Part shown: piece by piece, positions 1-8,353 of the stretch | Numbering within the stretch: the stretch's first letter is position 1 | Layout of the letters: each line of letters starts with the position of its first letter | Source: Hyphomicrobiales bacterium | GTDB lineage: Bacteria; Pseudomonadota; Alphaproteobacteria; Rhizobiales; JAJFHC01 | Assembly (NCBI GenBank): GCA_021775835.1 | Contig: JAJFHC010000027.1 | Coordinates: forward strand, 1-40,958 | DNA: 40,958 nucleotides | Reading direction: 5' to 3' | The notes under the pieces: generated by a model | The model's database searches: none | Seen by the model: the letters and a program-made list of their open reading frames with translations, nothing else | What the model was told of the DNA's origin: nothing | Position numbers and translations under genes: made by a program

Positions 1-1
1 T

Positions 2-1162
2 CGACAGGATCGCTTTGGCGAACCGAAGGACGCCTGGAAGCGCGAAATTCTGCCGGTTCCGGAAATGGGGCCCAAGGACGTGCTGGTCTACGTAATGGCG
101 ACCGGCATCAACTACAACAATGTCTGGGCAGCCCTCGGCTACCCGGTTGACGTTATCGCTGATCGCCAGAAAAAGGGCGAGCCGGAGGACTTCCATGCCG
201 GCGGCAGCGACTGTTCCGGGATTGTATGGGCCATCGGCAGCGAGGTTGACGACGTCACCATCGGCCAGGAAGTCGTTGTGCATTCGGGCTGGTGGGAGCC
301 TGACGATCCGTGGGTTCTGGCAGGCAAGGACCCGATGCTGGCGGCCTCCACCAGGATCTGGGGCTATCAGACCAACTACGGCAGTTACTGCCAGTTCGCC
401 CGCGCGCAGTCCCATCAGATTCAACCCAAACCCAAACACCTGACCTGGGAACAGGCGGGTTGTTATCTTCTGTGCGCGTCGACCGCCTATCGCATGCTCA
501 TGGGCTGGGCGCCGAACACCGTCGAAGAAGGCGATGCGGTTCTCGTCTGGGGAGCGGCCGGTGGGCTGGGCGCCATGGCGCTCCAGATCACGGCGGCCCA
601 GGGCGGCAAACCGATCGCGGTCATCTCCGACGAGGCCAAGCGCCAGTTCTGCCTCGATCACGGAGCGGTCGGTGTCGTCAACCGCAACGATTTCGACCAC
701 TGGGGCGTCATGCCCGATACCAAATCCCAGGAATGGATGGAGTGGATGAAGGGCGCGCGCGGATTCGGTAAGGCCATCTGGGAAGCGCTGGGCACCCGGC
801 AGAGCCCGAAAATCGTCTTCGAACACCCCGGCGAGGCGACGCTCGCGACGTCCGGTTTTGTCTGTGACACTGGCGGCATGGTGGTCATCTGTGCCGGTAC
901 GACGGGCTACAACATCACCATGGACCTTCGTTATCACTGGATGATGCAGAAACGCCTGCAGGGCAGTCACCTCTCCAACGACGAGCAGGCGGCGGCCGTC
1001 AACCAGCTGGTCATGGACAAGAAGATCGATCCCTGCCTGTCGGGCACGTTCACCTTCGACGAGATCGGTGATGCCCACCAGCTCATGCACGAAAACAAGC
1101 ACCCCTACGGCAACATGGCGTGCCTCGTGAACGCCACGGCGCCGGGCCAGGGCATAAGCTGA
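2..1162 (+). CDS. ccr: Crotonyl-CoA carboxylase/reductase, 5' truncated by window edge
   Basis: The frame is open from base 2, so the gene starts before the window; 386 residues remain. Family members are about 430 residues, so roughly 40 N-terminal residues are missing. The protein is a medium-chain dehydrogenase/reductase with a GroES-like N-terminal part and a Rossmann domain carrying the nucleotide-binding run [12 protein letters not shown]. The segments [12 protein letters not shown] and [10 protein letters not shown] are typical of Ccr rather than of ordinary quinone reductases. The enzyme reductively carboxylates crotonyl-CoA to ethylmalonyl-CoA with NADPH and CO2, a cytosolic step of the ethylmalonyl-CoA pathway for acetyl-CoA assimilation. 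A strong hairpin follows the stop codon. No partner gene is visible inside the window. Confidence 0.93.
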   Translation, partial: RQDRFGEPKDAWKREILPVPEMGPKDVLVYVMATGINYNNVWAALGYPVDVIADRQKKGEPEDFHAGGSDCSGIVWAIGSEVDDVTIGQEVVVHSGWWEPDDPWVLAGKDPMLAASTRIWGYQTNYGSYCQFARAQSHQIQPKPKHLTWEQAGCYLLCASTAYRMLMGWAPNTVEEGDAVLVWGAAGGLGAMALQITAAQGGKPIAVISDEAKRQFCLDHGAVGVVNRNDFDHWGVMPDTKSQEWMEWMKGARGFGKAIWEALGTRQSPKIVFEHPGEATLATSGFVCDTGGMVVICAGTTGYNITMDLRYHWMMQKRLQGSHLSNDEQAAAVNQLVMDKKIDPCLSGTFTFDEIGDAHQLMHENKHPYGNMACLVNATAPGQGIS

Positions 1163-1173
1163 TACGCTTAAGA

Positions 1174-1220
1174 CGGCATCCGTTCGCTGCAGAAAGCGAC
1201 GAACGGATGCCGGTTTCTCT
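1174..1220. terminator. Bidirectional terminator between convergent genes
   Basis: A perfect 13-bp inverted repeat (1174-1186 with 1200-1212, arm CGGCATCCGTTCG) encloses a 13-nt loop and is followed on the + strand by a pyrimidine-rich GTTTCTCT. It sits just past the ccr stop and just past the end of the small minus-strand gene. It can therefore stop transcription from both sides; the T-tract is better on the + strand. Confidence 0.75.
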
Positions 1221-1228
1221 CAGTGGCC

Positions 1229-1483
1229 TCAGTGCTCGCGTCCGTGTTCGCGAAGCGTCGTGTGCAAGTTTTTGGCGAGACATTCATCGCCGGCCTCCAG
1301 GGCAAAAACGTAAGCCGTTGAACAACAGAACAGGGCAGCATCCAGGTCATCGGCGCGCAATAGCAGATCCGCTCCCCGATGATAGAGGTGCGCCAGCTCC
1401 GCGGCCGGACGGCCATTCCTGTGGGCTTGAAGTATTTCCAGATTGAGCCGTTCAATGTCCTCGACCGGCGGTCGTTGCGTCAT
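1229..1483 (-). CDS. Small helical TPR-like protein coupled to Rieske oxygenase
   Basis: This encodes 84 residues, and its ATG overlaps the TGA of the upstream Rieske gene (ATGA at 1480-1483), so translation is probably coupled. The protein looks all-helical. The stretch LYHRGADLLLRADDLDAA followed by AYVFALEAGD resembles one and a half tetratricopeptide repeats. There is no signal peptide or membrane segment, so it should be cytosolic. I associate the AYVFALEAGD motif with a family of small alphaproteobacterial hypothetical proteins, but I know of no assigned function. Coupling suggests a subunit, chaperone or assembly partner of the oxygenase; that is inference. Confidence 0.72.
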   Translation of the reverse strand: MTQRPPVEDIERLNLEILQAHRNGRPAAELAHLYHRGADLLLRADDLDAALFCCSTAYVFALEAGDECLAKNLHTTLREHGREH

Positions 1484-2640
1484 GGACCGGGCGCGTCGTA
1501 CTGCCGGGCAACCCAGTCATGGAAGCAATGGGTCGCCGGGTCCATGGCAGGCGAGAACTTGCCGCCGTCAAAACCCGGAGCGCTACGTCCTCTCTGCATG
1601 CCTTCAACCACGAAAACGTCCTCCGCGAACACTTCCTTCCACATATCGGTGTTCGTCTTGCGCATCTTGTCCCAGTCATCACCGGCAACGTCCGGCGAGG
1701 TGTAATAGATTTCGATATGCTCGAGCGTTCGGTCTTGAGAGACCGGTTCCAGAAGGATTGCGAACGTGTGATCCTTGTGAACGCCCAATTGAAGGTTCGG
1801 ATAGAACGCAACGTACTCCGCACCGCTGTCCCATTTCGATGACAAGTTGTCGAAGCGCGGGAAATGCCTGCCACTGTCGTCGAGCTGGGGGTTGTAGACC
1901 GTGGTGCCCTGACCCGAGTAGGCCTGCGGTTCGACGATGTTGTAGTGATCTTCGAGTTTTGAGTAGCTGTTGAGACCGGGATGGATCCAGGGCAGGTGAT
2001 AGCTCTCGCAGTAGTTTTCGACCGGCAGCTTCCAGTTGGATTTCACATCGAGCGTGAACGACGAATCCGGTCCGCCATGGAACAGCGGACGGCTCTCGAA
2101 TTCTTTCCACCGTTCGATTGCTTTCGCGGCATAGTCTTCGAAGGCCGGCGCGTCGCCGGATATGTTCACGAAGATGCAGTCCATCCAGACATGCGCCCGG
2201 ACTTCAAACAGGCCCAATTCATCACGCTTGATCGACTCGTGGGTATTTTGTCCGGCCCCGCCTACATGCGGTGTGGTTACCAGATCGCCGTCATGAGAGT
2301 AACACCAGGAATGGTAAGGACAGCGGATTACGCCCTTGAGCTTGGTCGGTTCGTTCACAAGGATCATGCCGCGGTGACGGCAGACATTCTGGAACACCTT
2401 GACGATCCCGTCCTTGGTGCGCAGCACAAGCAGGGGAATACCCATGAAATTGACCGGGCGGGCATCGCCCGGTTCGGGAACGTTCTTGCCAAATCCGATG
2501 CAGGTCCAGTTGCGTTCGAAGACCTGCTTGCGTTCTGTTTCGAACAGGGACGGGTCGGTGTAAAAAGCGTTGGGCAGACCATTGGCGCTGCCGACCGGTC
2601 TGGTCACCTTTTCAAGAACTGAACGATCCACCATGTTCAT
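1480..2640 (-). CDS. Rieske non-heme iron oxygenase, alpha subunit
   Basis: Product of 386 residues from the ATG at 2640, which has an AGGAG about 8 nt upstream; a GTG at 2649 is less likely. The Rieske [2Fe-2S] ligands are C87, H89, C107 and H110 (CRH and CPYH). The catalytic-domain mononuclear iron ligands are H215 and H220 (HLPWIH), with D341 in the AEDVFVVEGMQRG motif. This layout fits the choline monooxygenase, carnitine monooxygenase and stachydrine/glycine-betaine demethylase group, which oxidises N-methyl or alkyl groups. No ferredoxin reductase gene lies nearby, so electrons must come from a partner encoded elsewhere. Location beside TMADH-like and MttB-like genes supports a role in N-methylated compound degradation; the exact substrate is unknown. 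Confidence 0.9.
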   Translation of the reverse strand: MNMVDRSVLEKVTRPVGSANGLPNAFYTDPSLFETERKQVFERNWTCIGFGKNVPEPGDARPVNFMGIPLLVLRTKDGIVKVFQNVCRHRGMILVNEPTKLKGVIRCPYHSWCYSHDGDLVTTPHVGGAGQNTHESIKRDELGLFEVRAHVWMDCIFVNISGDAPAFEDYAAKAIERWKEFESRPLFHGGPDSSFTLDVKSNWKLPVENYCESYHLPWIHPGLNSYSKLEDHYNIVEPQAYSGQGTTVYNPQLDDSGRHFPRFDNLSSKWDSGAEYVAFYPNLQLGVHKDHTFAILLEPVSQDRTLEHIEIYYTSPDVAGDDWDKMRKTNTDMWKEVFAEDVFVVEGMQRGRSAPGFDGGKFSPAMDPATHCFHDWVARQYDAPGP

Positions 2641-2763
2641 CGCGGGCACTCCTCATTGCCAGATGCCGGCGGGCTTCATGACCGCCTTTCCCTTTTTCGA
2701 GTGTGATGTCAAAACAACCACGGGATCAATAGCTATTCGACGCCCGTTACGGTTTACCTGAAC

Positions 2764-3672
2764 TCATCCGAAGAAGGCGGTCGACTGAAATGTAAGCCAG
2801 TCTTTTAGCGAAACTGGCGCCGGTGCGAGCTCCCGACCGGCACTCCAAGTCACGTAAAAGGCGTCTGGTGCCGTGATTTCCAACGCTCCGAAACGCGCCA
2901 GCCGTCCTTGCGAAATCAGCGGTTCCACAAGACGGTGCCAGCCAAGAGCCACGCCCTGGTTGTCCTGTGCCGCCTGCAGGGCCACCACATAGTTCGTGAA
3001 CGACCGTGCCCGGCGGGGCCGGGCGGCAATGCCAAGACGGTCAAGCCATCCCGGCCAGTCGATCCAGCTGGCATCCGTGGTGTTCAGTTGAAGCAGGGGC
3101 AGGTCGAGAAGCTCGTCGATGGCATCGGTGTTGTGGCGCTCCAGAAATTCAGGTCCGCAGACCGGATAGATCGAGTCTTCGAACAGCAGTTCCGCGGTCT
3201 CGCCCGGCCACCTTCCGTTGCCATATCGGATACGCAGGTCGACCTGGGCCGCATTCAATTCACGGGGATCGTCCGAGATCAGATGATTGACCGTGATCTC
3301 TTGGTGCGACCGCCAGAAATCGCCAAGTCGCGGCATCAGCCAGAGCGATGCAAAGGCCGTGGTGGCACCGATGGTCACACTTGCCTCCCGGGTCTTGGTG
3401 CGAATGGTGCGGACACTCGCCGATATTTGCGAAAAACTGTCGCGCAGCGTTGCGTAGAGCATGTCGCCTGCATCGGTCAGGCGGACACCGCGATGTATGC
3501 GTTCGAACAATGTGTCGCCCAGATCCGTTTCAAGCGCCTTGATCTGCCGGCTGACGGCCCCCGGTGTCACGTTCAACTCCCGTGCTGCGTCCTTGAAGCT
3601 GAGATGACGCGCGGCAGCTTCGAACACAGCCAGCATGTTCAGGGAGGGCAGGGCATAATGTCGGCGGACCAT
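2764..3672 (-). CDS. LysR-family transcriptional regulator (GcvA-like)
   Basis: Product of 302 residues with an N-terminal winged helix-turn-helix at about residues 9-65 (SLNMLAVFEAAARHLSFKDAA, then VTPGAVSRQIKALE). A periplasmic-binding-protein-like effector domain follows. The opening pattern with ALPSLNMLAVFEAAARH is characteristic of the GcvA-like branch. The gene lies 51 nt downstream of the EutA-like racemase gene and 123 nt upstream of the Rieske start on the same strand. It is likely a local regulator of the catabolic island. Its effector cannot be read from the sequence. Confidence 0.9.
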   Translation of the reverse strand: MVRRHYALPSLNMLAVFEAAARHLSFKDAARELNVTPGAVSRQIKALETDLGDTLFERIHRGVRLTDAGDMLYATLRDSFSQISASVRTIRTKTREASVTIGATTAFASLWLMPRLGDFWRSHQEITVNHLISDDPRELNAAQVDLRIRYGNGRWPGETAELLFEDSIYPVCGPEFLERHNTDAIDELLDLPLLQLNTTDASWIDWPGWLDRLGIAARPRRARSFTNYVVALQAAQDNQGVALGWHRLVEPLISQGRLARFGALEITAPDAFYVTWSAGRELAPAPVSLKDWLTFQSTAFFG

Positions 3673-3723
3673 GGCGTCTCCCTGTATCGCATGGTCACGC
3701 CGGGTGACATGCGGGCGAAGGTT

Positions 3724-4503
3724 TCAGAACTCGCGCAGCAACCGGCCGTAGTGCGGAACCGGGTCCTTGTATCCGGACTGGCGTAGAGCCATCCAGAACA
3801 GGGCCTGGACGGCGGTGATGACCGGCTTGCCCAGCTTCTGTTCGAGGCGGTCGACGAGTTCGCAGCCCCGGATGGCCGTGCACGAGATGAACAGGGCGTC
3901 CGCCTCCGGACAATCGGCTTCGAGGGCTGCAGCCTCGATTGAAACCGGGTCGAGTTTGGCCATCAGGGTGTCGTTGGTGAACTTGAAGGCCAGATAGCGC
4001 ACGATCTCGAAGCCGTTGATGGCCAGGCGATTGGCCACGGCTGCATTGACGGAGTCCTGGTAGGGGGTAAGCACGGCAACGCGTTTGGCGCCGAACAGGT
4101 TGAGCCCGTCCATGGCAGCCTGGACCGGTGTTGCACAAGCAACGCCCGGCCGACCGGCCTGGATCGCCTTTTCAACACGCTCCTGGCCCAAAATCGCACT
4201 GGCGGCGGTACAGCTGTAGGCAATCGAATCGAGCCGGGCCTCGGGTAGGATCAAGCCGGCCGTGCTGCCCAGATGGGGTTCCATGGCGGTGAGGGTGTCG
4301 GGATTGTTGTCACTCGAGGCGGGGATGCGTGCAACGAAATAGGCCACGTCGTCACTGGGGCGCATGTTGATGAAGTCTCTCTCGGTCACATAATCGGTCG
4401 CCATGATGATGAGCCCGATTCTGTGTTTGCCCGGCCCGTCGTCGAACAGGGGCTCAAAAGAAACTTTCTCGAACGCCGGGGCGGGTGGTGTCTGGATATT
4501 CAT
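3724..4503 (-). CDS. Asp/Glu racemase superfamily protein, EutA/maleate isomerase-like
   Basis: Product of 259 residues from the ATG at 4503, which has a GGAGG a few bases upstream; the frame stays open further upstream but that extension has no homology-like features. Two catalytic-type cysteines are present, C98 in YSCTAAS and C208 in FISCTAIRG. The motifs RIGLIIMATDYVTERDF, LTPYQDSVN and GKPVITAVQALFW match the ectoine-utilisation EutA and maleate cis-trans isomerase branch. No other ectoine genes are present, so the substrate here may differ. The gene is divergent from the TMADH-like gene and shares its 220-bp control region. A racemase/isomerase role on the acid backbone of the demethylated substrate is an inference. 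Confidence 0.82.
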   Translation of the reverse strand: MNIQTPPAPAFEKVSFEPLFDDGPGKHRIGLIIMATDYVTERDFINMRPSDDVAYFVARIPASSDNNPDTLTAMEPHLGSTAGLILPEARLDSIAYSCTAASAILGQERVEKAIQAGRPGVACATPVQAAMDGLNLFGAKRVAVLTPYQDSVNAAVANRLAINGFEIVRYLAFKFTNDTLMAKLDPVSIEAAALEADCPEADALFISCTAIRGCELVDRLEQKLGKPVITAVQALFWMALRQSGYKDPVPHYGRLLREF

Positions 4504-4723
4504 GTCATCCTCCGTCCGCTGCCCTCGGTCGTCGCAGCCAGGGCCATGCAGCATGCTTGCAGCCTGCGAGCATCGCCAAATTTGCAGCAACGTGCAATCG
4601 CTTTACGTTAGGAGGCGCTCCGCCCATTTCATCGAGTGGTTGAATTTGATTGCAAATGCTGCCGGCGCCCAGTAATCGTTATTGAACGAAAGTTCAACAA
4701 GGATAATTGGGGCGAAGACGGCC
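4504..4723. promoter_or_regulatory. Divergent control region with several inverted repeats
   Basis: This 220-bp gap drives the racemase/LysR/Rieske genes to the left and the TMADH-like/MttB-like genes to the right. It holds TTGCA-N6-TGCAA (4582-4597), a further ATTGCAA (4649-4655), and a perfect TTGAAC-N4-GTTCAA (4682-4697) lying 26 bp before the right-hand start. The GTGCAAT half-site within the first repeat recurs as an inverted repeat upstream of the TetR gene at about 9.0 kb. These are likely operator sites, probably for the LysR and TetR proteins of the island. Confidence 0.55.
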
Positions 4724-6790
4724 ATGGACCCACGATACGGAATCTTGTTCGAACCGGTTCGGATCGGCCCGGTGACCGCCCCCAACCGGTTCTATCAGAC
4801 CCCCCACGCTCTTGGCATGGGCTACACCCGGCCCCAAAGCGCCGCCGCGATCCGCAGCGTGAAGGCCGAAGGTGGCTGGGGTGTGGTGTGCACGGAATAC
4901 TGTTCCATCCATCCCAGTTCCGATGAAACGCCTTTCGGCTTTTTGACCCTGTGGGACGACGATGACGAGAGGCTGGTCGCGCAAACCGCAGACGTCATTC
5001 ACGAGCACGGCAGTCTTGCCGGCATTGAACTCTGGCATGGCGGATCTCATGCCAACAACCGGCTCACCCGCGAACCGATGATCGCCCCAAGTGAACAATC
5101 GGCGAAGTACCTGGCGCCGGCCCACGCCCGGGCCATGGACGCCAGCGACATCAGGAATTTCCGGCACTGGCAGGTGGAGGCGGCGCAGCGTGCCTGTCGT
5201 GCCGGTTTCGACATCGTTTATGTCTATGCCGGTCACGATTATCTGCCGTTCCAGTTTCTGTCGCAGCGCACCAATCGCCGAACAGACGAATATGGCGGAT
5301 GTCTGGAAAACCGGGCCCGCCTGTTAAAGGAAATGATCCTCGATACCAAGGACGCCGTCGGCGACAAATGCGCGGTTGCCGTGCGCCTGGCCGTCGACGA
5401 ACTTCACGGGCCGTCCGGCATCACGGCCGAAGCCGAAGGGCGTGAAATCATAGAAATGCTGGCAGAGCTTCCGGACCTTTGGGACGTCAATGTTGCCGGA
5501 AGTCTCGGCAATGATTCCCGCAGTTCCCGGTTTAGCGAGGAAGGTTTCCAGCAGGACTACGTCTCCTTCGTCAAACAGGTAACGACAAAACCGGTGGTCG
5601 GCGTCGGCCGGTTCACGTCGCCCGATTTCATGGTCAGCCAAATCAAGCAAGGTGTGCTGGACCTGGTGGGCGCGGCGCGTCCATCGATCGCCGATCCGTT
5701 TCTGCCGGAGAAAATCAGGCAAGGGCGAGAAGACGAGATCCGCGAATGCATCGGGTGCAACATCTGTAGGTCTGCCAACAATGAAGGCGTGCCCCTGCGC
5801 TGCACCCAGAACCCGACAATGGGTGAGGAATGGCGGCGGGGCTGGCACCCCGAACGCATTGAGGCAAAATCCTCTGATGCCCGCATCCTTGTGGTCGGGG
5901 CCGGCCCCGCTGGCCTGGAAGCTTCCCTCGCCCTGGCCAGGCGTGGGTACGCGGTGGCACTGGCTGAAGCTTCTCGTGTGCTCGGAGGGCGTGTGATCAA
6001 TGAAGCTTCGTTGCCCGGTCTGGGCAAGTGGATCAGGGTCCGTGACTACCGCCAGCACATGTTGTCCAAGTTGCCGAACGTTGAAATCTATCGGGAGAGT
6101 CGCCTGGCGGCCGACGACATTGTGGAGTTTGCTCCGGATCACGTGGTCCTGGCTGTGGGCAGCCATTGGCGGCGCGACGGCATCGGCAGTACGGCTGAAA
6201 GCCCGTCGGCGATCGCTGCAGATGAGAATATTGTGACGCCCGACGATATTTTTGCAGGCACGGACGTGAAAGGTGCCATCGTCATCTACGACGACGACCA
6301 GTACGCCATGGGCGGTGCCCTGGCGGAACGTTTTCTGCAGGAGGGCCACGCCGTGACATTGGTGACCCCGGGACTCATGATCTCCGCCTGGACGTTGATG
6401 ACCGACGAGCAATTCTTCATTCAGAAAAGACTGATGACGATGGGGATTAAATCGGTTCTCGGACACACAATGGAAAACGCCGCCGCAGGCGTCTTGTCCG
6501 TAGCTTGCATCTATACCGGCGAAACGCGGGAAGTGTCCTATGACACCCTCGTATTGGTGACAGGAAAAACAGTCGACCGCAGGCTCCGTGATGCGCTGGA
6601 CGCAACCCTTGGCAATGCCGGGAGCACGAAACCGCCCGGCGTAACCAGTATCGGGGATTGCCTGGTTCCATCCTCGATCGCCGATGCCGTATTTTCCGGA
6701 CACCGGTTCGCCCGCGAATTCGAACAACCGATCCTCAACCGCCCGGTGCGCCGGGAACGGCCCCCGCTGACTATCGGAGCGACATCATGA
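4724..6790 (+). CDS. Trimethylamine-dehydrogenase-like FMN/[4Fe-4S] oxidoreductase
   Basis: Product of 688 residues from the ATG at 4724, which aligns with the mature N-terminus of Methylophilus TMADH; an in-frame TTG at 4682 has no Shine-Dalgarno sequence. An N-terminal old-yellow-enzyme barrel is followed by [4Fe-4S] ligands C342, C345, C348 and C360. A dinucleotide-binding domain follows, with VVGAGPAG near residue 390. Catalytic Y168, H171 and D264 match TMADH Y169, H172 and D267. Unusually, the cysteine that covalently holds FMN (Cys30) is Ala29, and two of the three aromatic-bowl residues are replaced (Trp264 by Leu261, Trp355 by Asn352), while Tyr59 stays. The FMN should be non-covalent and the substrate should not be trimethylamine. 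N-methyl amino acid demethylation is one option. The gene overlaps the next by ATGA. Confidence 0.9.
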   Translation: MDPRYGILFEPVRIGPVTAPNRFYQTPHALGMGYTRPQSAAAIRSVKAEGGWGVVCTEYCSIHPSSDETPFGFLTLWDDDDERLVAQTADVIHEHGSLAGIELWHGGSHANNRLTREPMIAPSEQSAKYLAPAHARAMDASDIRNFRHWQVEAAQRACRAGFDIVYVYAGHDYLPFQFLSQRTNRRTDEYGGCLENRARLLKEMILDTKDAVGDKCAVAVRLAVDELHGPSGITAEAEGREIIEMLAELPDLWDVNVAGSLGNDSRSSRFSEEGFQQDYVSFVKQVTTKPVVGVGRFTSPDFMVSQIKQGVLDLVGAARPSIADPFLPEKIRQGREDEIRECIGCNICRSANNEGVPLRCTQNPTMGEEWRRGWHPERIEAKSSDARILVVGAGPAGLEASLALARRGYAVALAEASRVLGGRVINEASLPGLGKWIRVRDYRQHMLSKLPNVEIYRESRLAADDIVEFAPDHVVLAVGSHWRRDGIGSTAESPSAIAADENIVTPDDIFAGTDVKGAIVIYDDDQYAMGGALAERFLQEGHAVTLVTPGLMISAWTLMTDEQFFIQKRLMTMGIKSVLGHTMENAAAGVLSVACIYTGETREVSYDTLVLVTGKTVDRRLRDALDATLGNAGSTKPPGVTSIGDCLVPSSIADAVFSGHRFAREFEQPILNRPVRRERPPLTIGATS

Positions 6791-8337
6791 ACAAGGACAC
6801 TGAACTAAGATCACGCCGTCGCCGTCCTGCACGCGGTGATAGGGTTGTCGGCCAGATCGCTCAGCGGCCGTGGAAACAGGTCCGCTACCCGGGCCTCCCG
6901 GTCGAAATTCTGAGTGCAGATCAGATCGAAGCCATTCACGATACAGCACTTGTCATGCTCGAGGAGATCGGCATGAAAGTGTTGGCGGACGAGGCGCGAC
7001 GGCTCTTTCGGTCAGCGGGTTTCGATGTCGACGACGGGCAGGAGCATGTGCACTTCGACAAGGCATTGATCACGGAACTGGTCGCCAAGGCGCCGTCCTC
7101 ATTCAACCTGCTGGCCCGTAACCCCGAACGTAATGTCACGGTCGGAGACGGGGCTGCCATATTTTCTAGCGTCGGCGGGCCGGCCTATTGCATGGACCTC
7201 GACGGCGGCCGCCGTAACGGCACCTACCGGGAGACCTGCGATTTTCTCAAGCTGGTGCAGAGCCTCAACATCCTGCATCAGGAAGGCGGTGGTGGATTCG
7301 AGGCCATCGACTTGCCGCCGGAAACCCGCCATCTCGATCTTTATCATGCCCAGATCACCTACCTCGACAAAAACTGGCAGCCCTGGGGTATCGGTCACGG
7401 CCAGGCACGCGACGCGCTCGAGATGGCGGCGATCATGCTTGGCAAGTCGGTTGACGACCTGGGCGAGACTCCGGTCTTCACCTGCGTCATCAACACCAAT
7501 TCGCCGCTACAATTGGATGTCCCCATGGCGGAAGGCCTGATCACCATGTCGAGATCCGGCCAGGCAGTGATCGTGACGCCGTTCACCTTGTCCGGCGCCA
7601 TGTCGCCGGTCACCCTCGCCGGTGCCCTGGCGCAGCAACATGCCGAAGCCATGGCGGTGATCGCACTGACCCAGATCGTTCGTCCGGGCGCGCCGGTGCT
7701 CTACGGCGGGTTCACGTCGAATGTCGACATGCGCACCGGCGCCCCGGCCTTCGGCACGCCGGAATACGTCCAGGCAGCCCAGGCCTCCGGCCAGCTCGCC
7801 CGCAGGCTCGGCCTGCCGTTCCGGTCAAGCAATGTGACGGCCGCCAACACCAACGATGCCCAGGCCGCTTACGAAAGTCAGATGGCGTTGTGGGGCGCCA
7901 TGACCGGTCAGGTGAACCTGCTCATGCACGCTGCCGGCTGGCTCGGTGGCGGGCTGACCGCATCGTTTGAGAAACTGATCATCGATGCCGAAATGCTGCA
8001 GATGATGGCAGCCTATTTCGAACCCTTCGAAGTCAATGACGACACATTGGCCATGGATGCCATTCGCGAGGTCGGTCCCGCCGGGCATTTCTTCGGAGCG
8101 GCCCATACCATGGAGCGTTACGAACAGGCGTTCTACACACCGTTGCTGTCGAACTGGGACAATTTTGATACCTGGGTCGAACGCGGACAGGTCAACGCTG
8201 AAACGCGTGCCAACCAGATCTGGAAGCAGTTGTTGGAAGAATACGAACAACCGCCACTTGTTGCCGGCATCAATGACGCCCTGCTCGACTATGTCGCCCG
8301 CCGGAAAATGGAGATTCTGGGCCGGAACGCAGGGTAA
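6787..8337 (+). CDS. MttB-family (non-pyrrolysine) methyltransferase
   Basis: Product of 516 residues; the ATG at 6787 overlaps the TGA of the flavoprotein gene, so the two are co-translated. The length and the C-terminal signature (GHFFGAAHTMERYEQAFYTPLLSNW, then RANQIWKQLLEEYEQP) belong to the trimethylamine methyltransferase/COG5598 superfamily. There is no in-frame amber codon, so no pyrrolysine, as in glycine-betaine-type MtgB and most alphaproteobacterial members. Characterised relatives move a methyl group from a quaternary amine to a corrinoid protein. No corrinoid-protein or MtrH-like gene is in the window. The N-terminus (residues 1-25) is Arg-rich and poorly typical. The coupled gene order suggests that it acts on the same substrate as the flavoprotein. 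Confidence 0.87.
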   Translation: MNKDTELRSRRRRPARGDRVVGQIAQRPWKQVRYPGLPVEILSADQIEAIHDTALVMLEEIGMKVLADEARRLFRSAGFDVDDGQEHVHFDKALITELVAKAPSSFNLLARNPERNVTVGDGAAIFSSVGGPAYCMDLDGGRRNGTYRETCDFLKLVQSLNILHQEGGGGFEAIDLPPETRHLDLYHAQITYLDKNWQPWGIGHGQARDALEMAAIMLGKSVDDLGETPVFTCVINTNSPLQLDVPMAEGLITMSRSGQAVIVTPFTLSGAMSPVTLAGALAQQHAEAMAVIALTQIVRPGAPVLYGGFTSNVDMRTGAPAFGTPEYVQAAQASGQLARRLGLPFRSSNVTAANTNDAQAAYESQMALWGAMTGQVNLLMHAAGWLGGGLTASFEKLIIDAEMLQMMAAYFEPFEVNDDTLAMDAIREVGPAGHFFGAAHTMERYEQAFYTPLLSNWDNFDTWVERGQVNAETRANQIWKQLLEEYEQPPLVAGINDALLDYVARRKMEILGRNAG

Positions 8338-8353
8338 TTGGAGGAAGCTTGCG

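Noticed and set aside
3724..4503. EutA-like protein as evidence of an ectoine catabolic cluster
   Set aside because: None of the other ectoine utilisation genes are nearby; only the protein family, not the pathway, is supported.
4682..4723. TTG codon at 4682 as the start of the TMADH-like gene
   Set aside because: It lies in the palindrome, lacks a ribosome site and would add 14 residues not found in TMADH; the ATG at 4724 matches the family N-terminus.
5324..6727. A 467-residue open frame antisense to the TMADH-like gene
   Set aside because: It mirrors a strongly supported gene with clear family motifs; long antisense frames are expected in GC-rich DNA and this one has no recognisable domain.
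6787..8337. Possible pyrrolysine-containing trimethylamine methyltransferase
   Set aside because: There is no in-frame amber codon and no pyl genes are present in the window.
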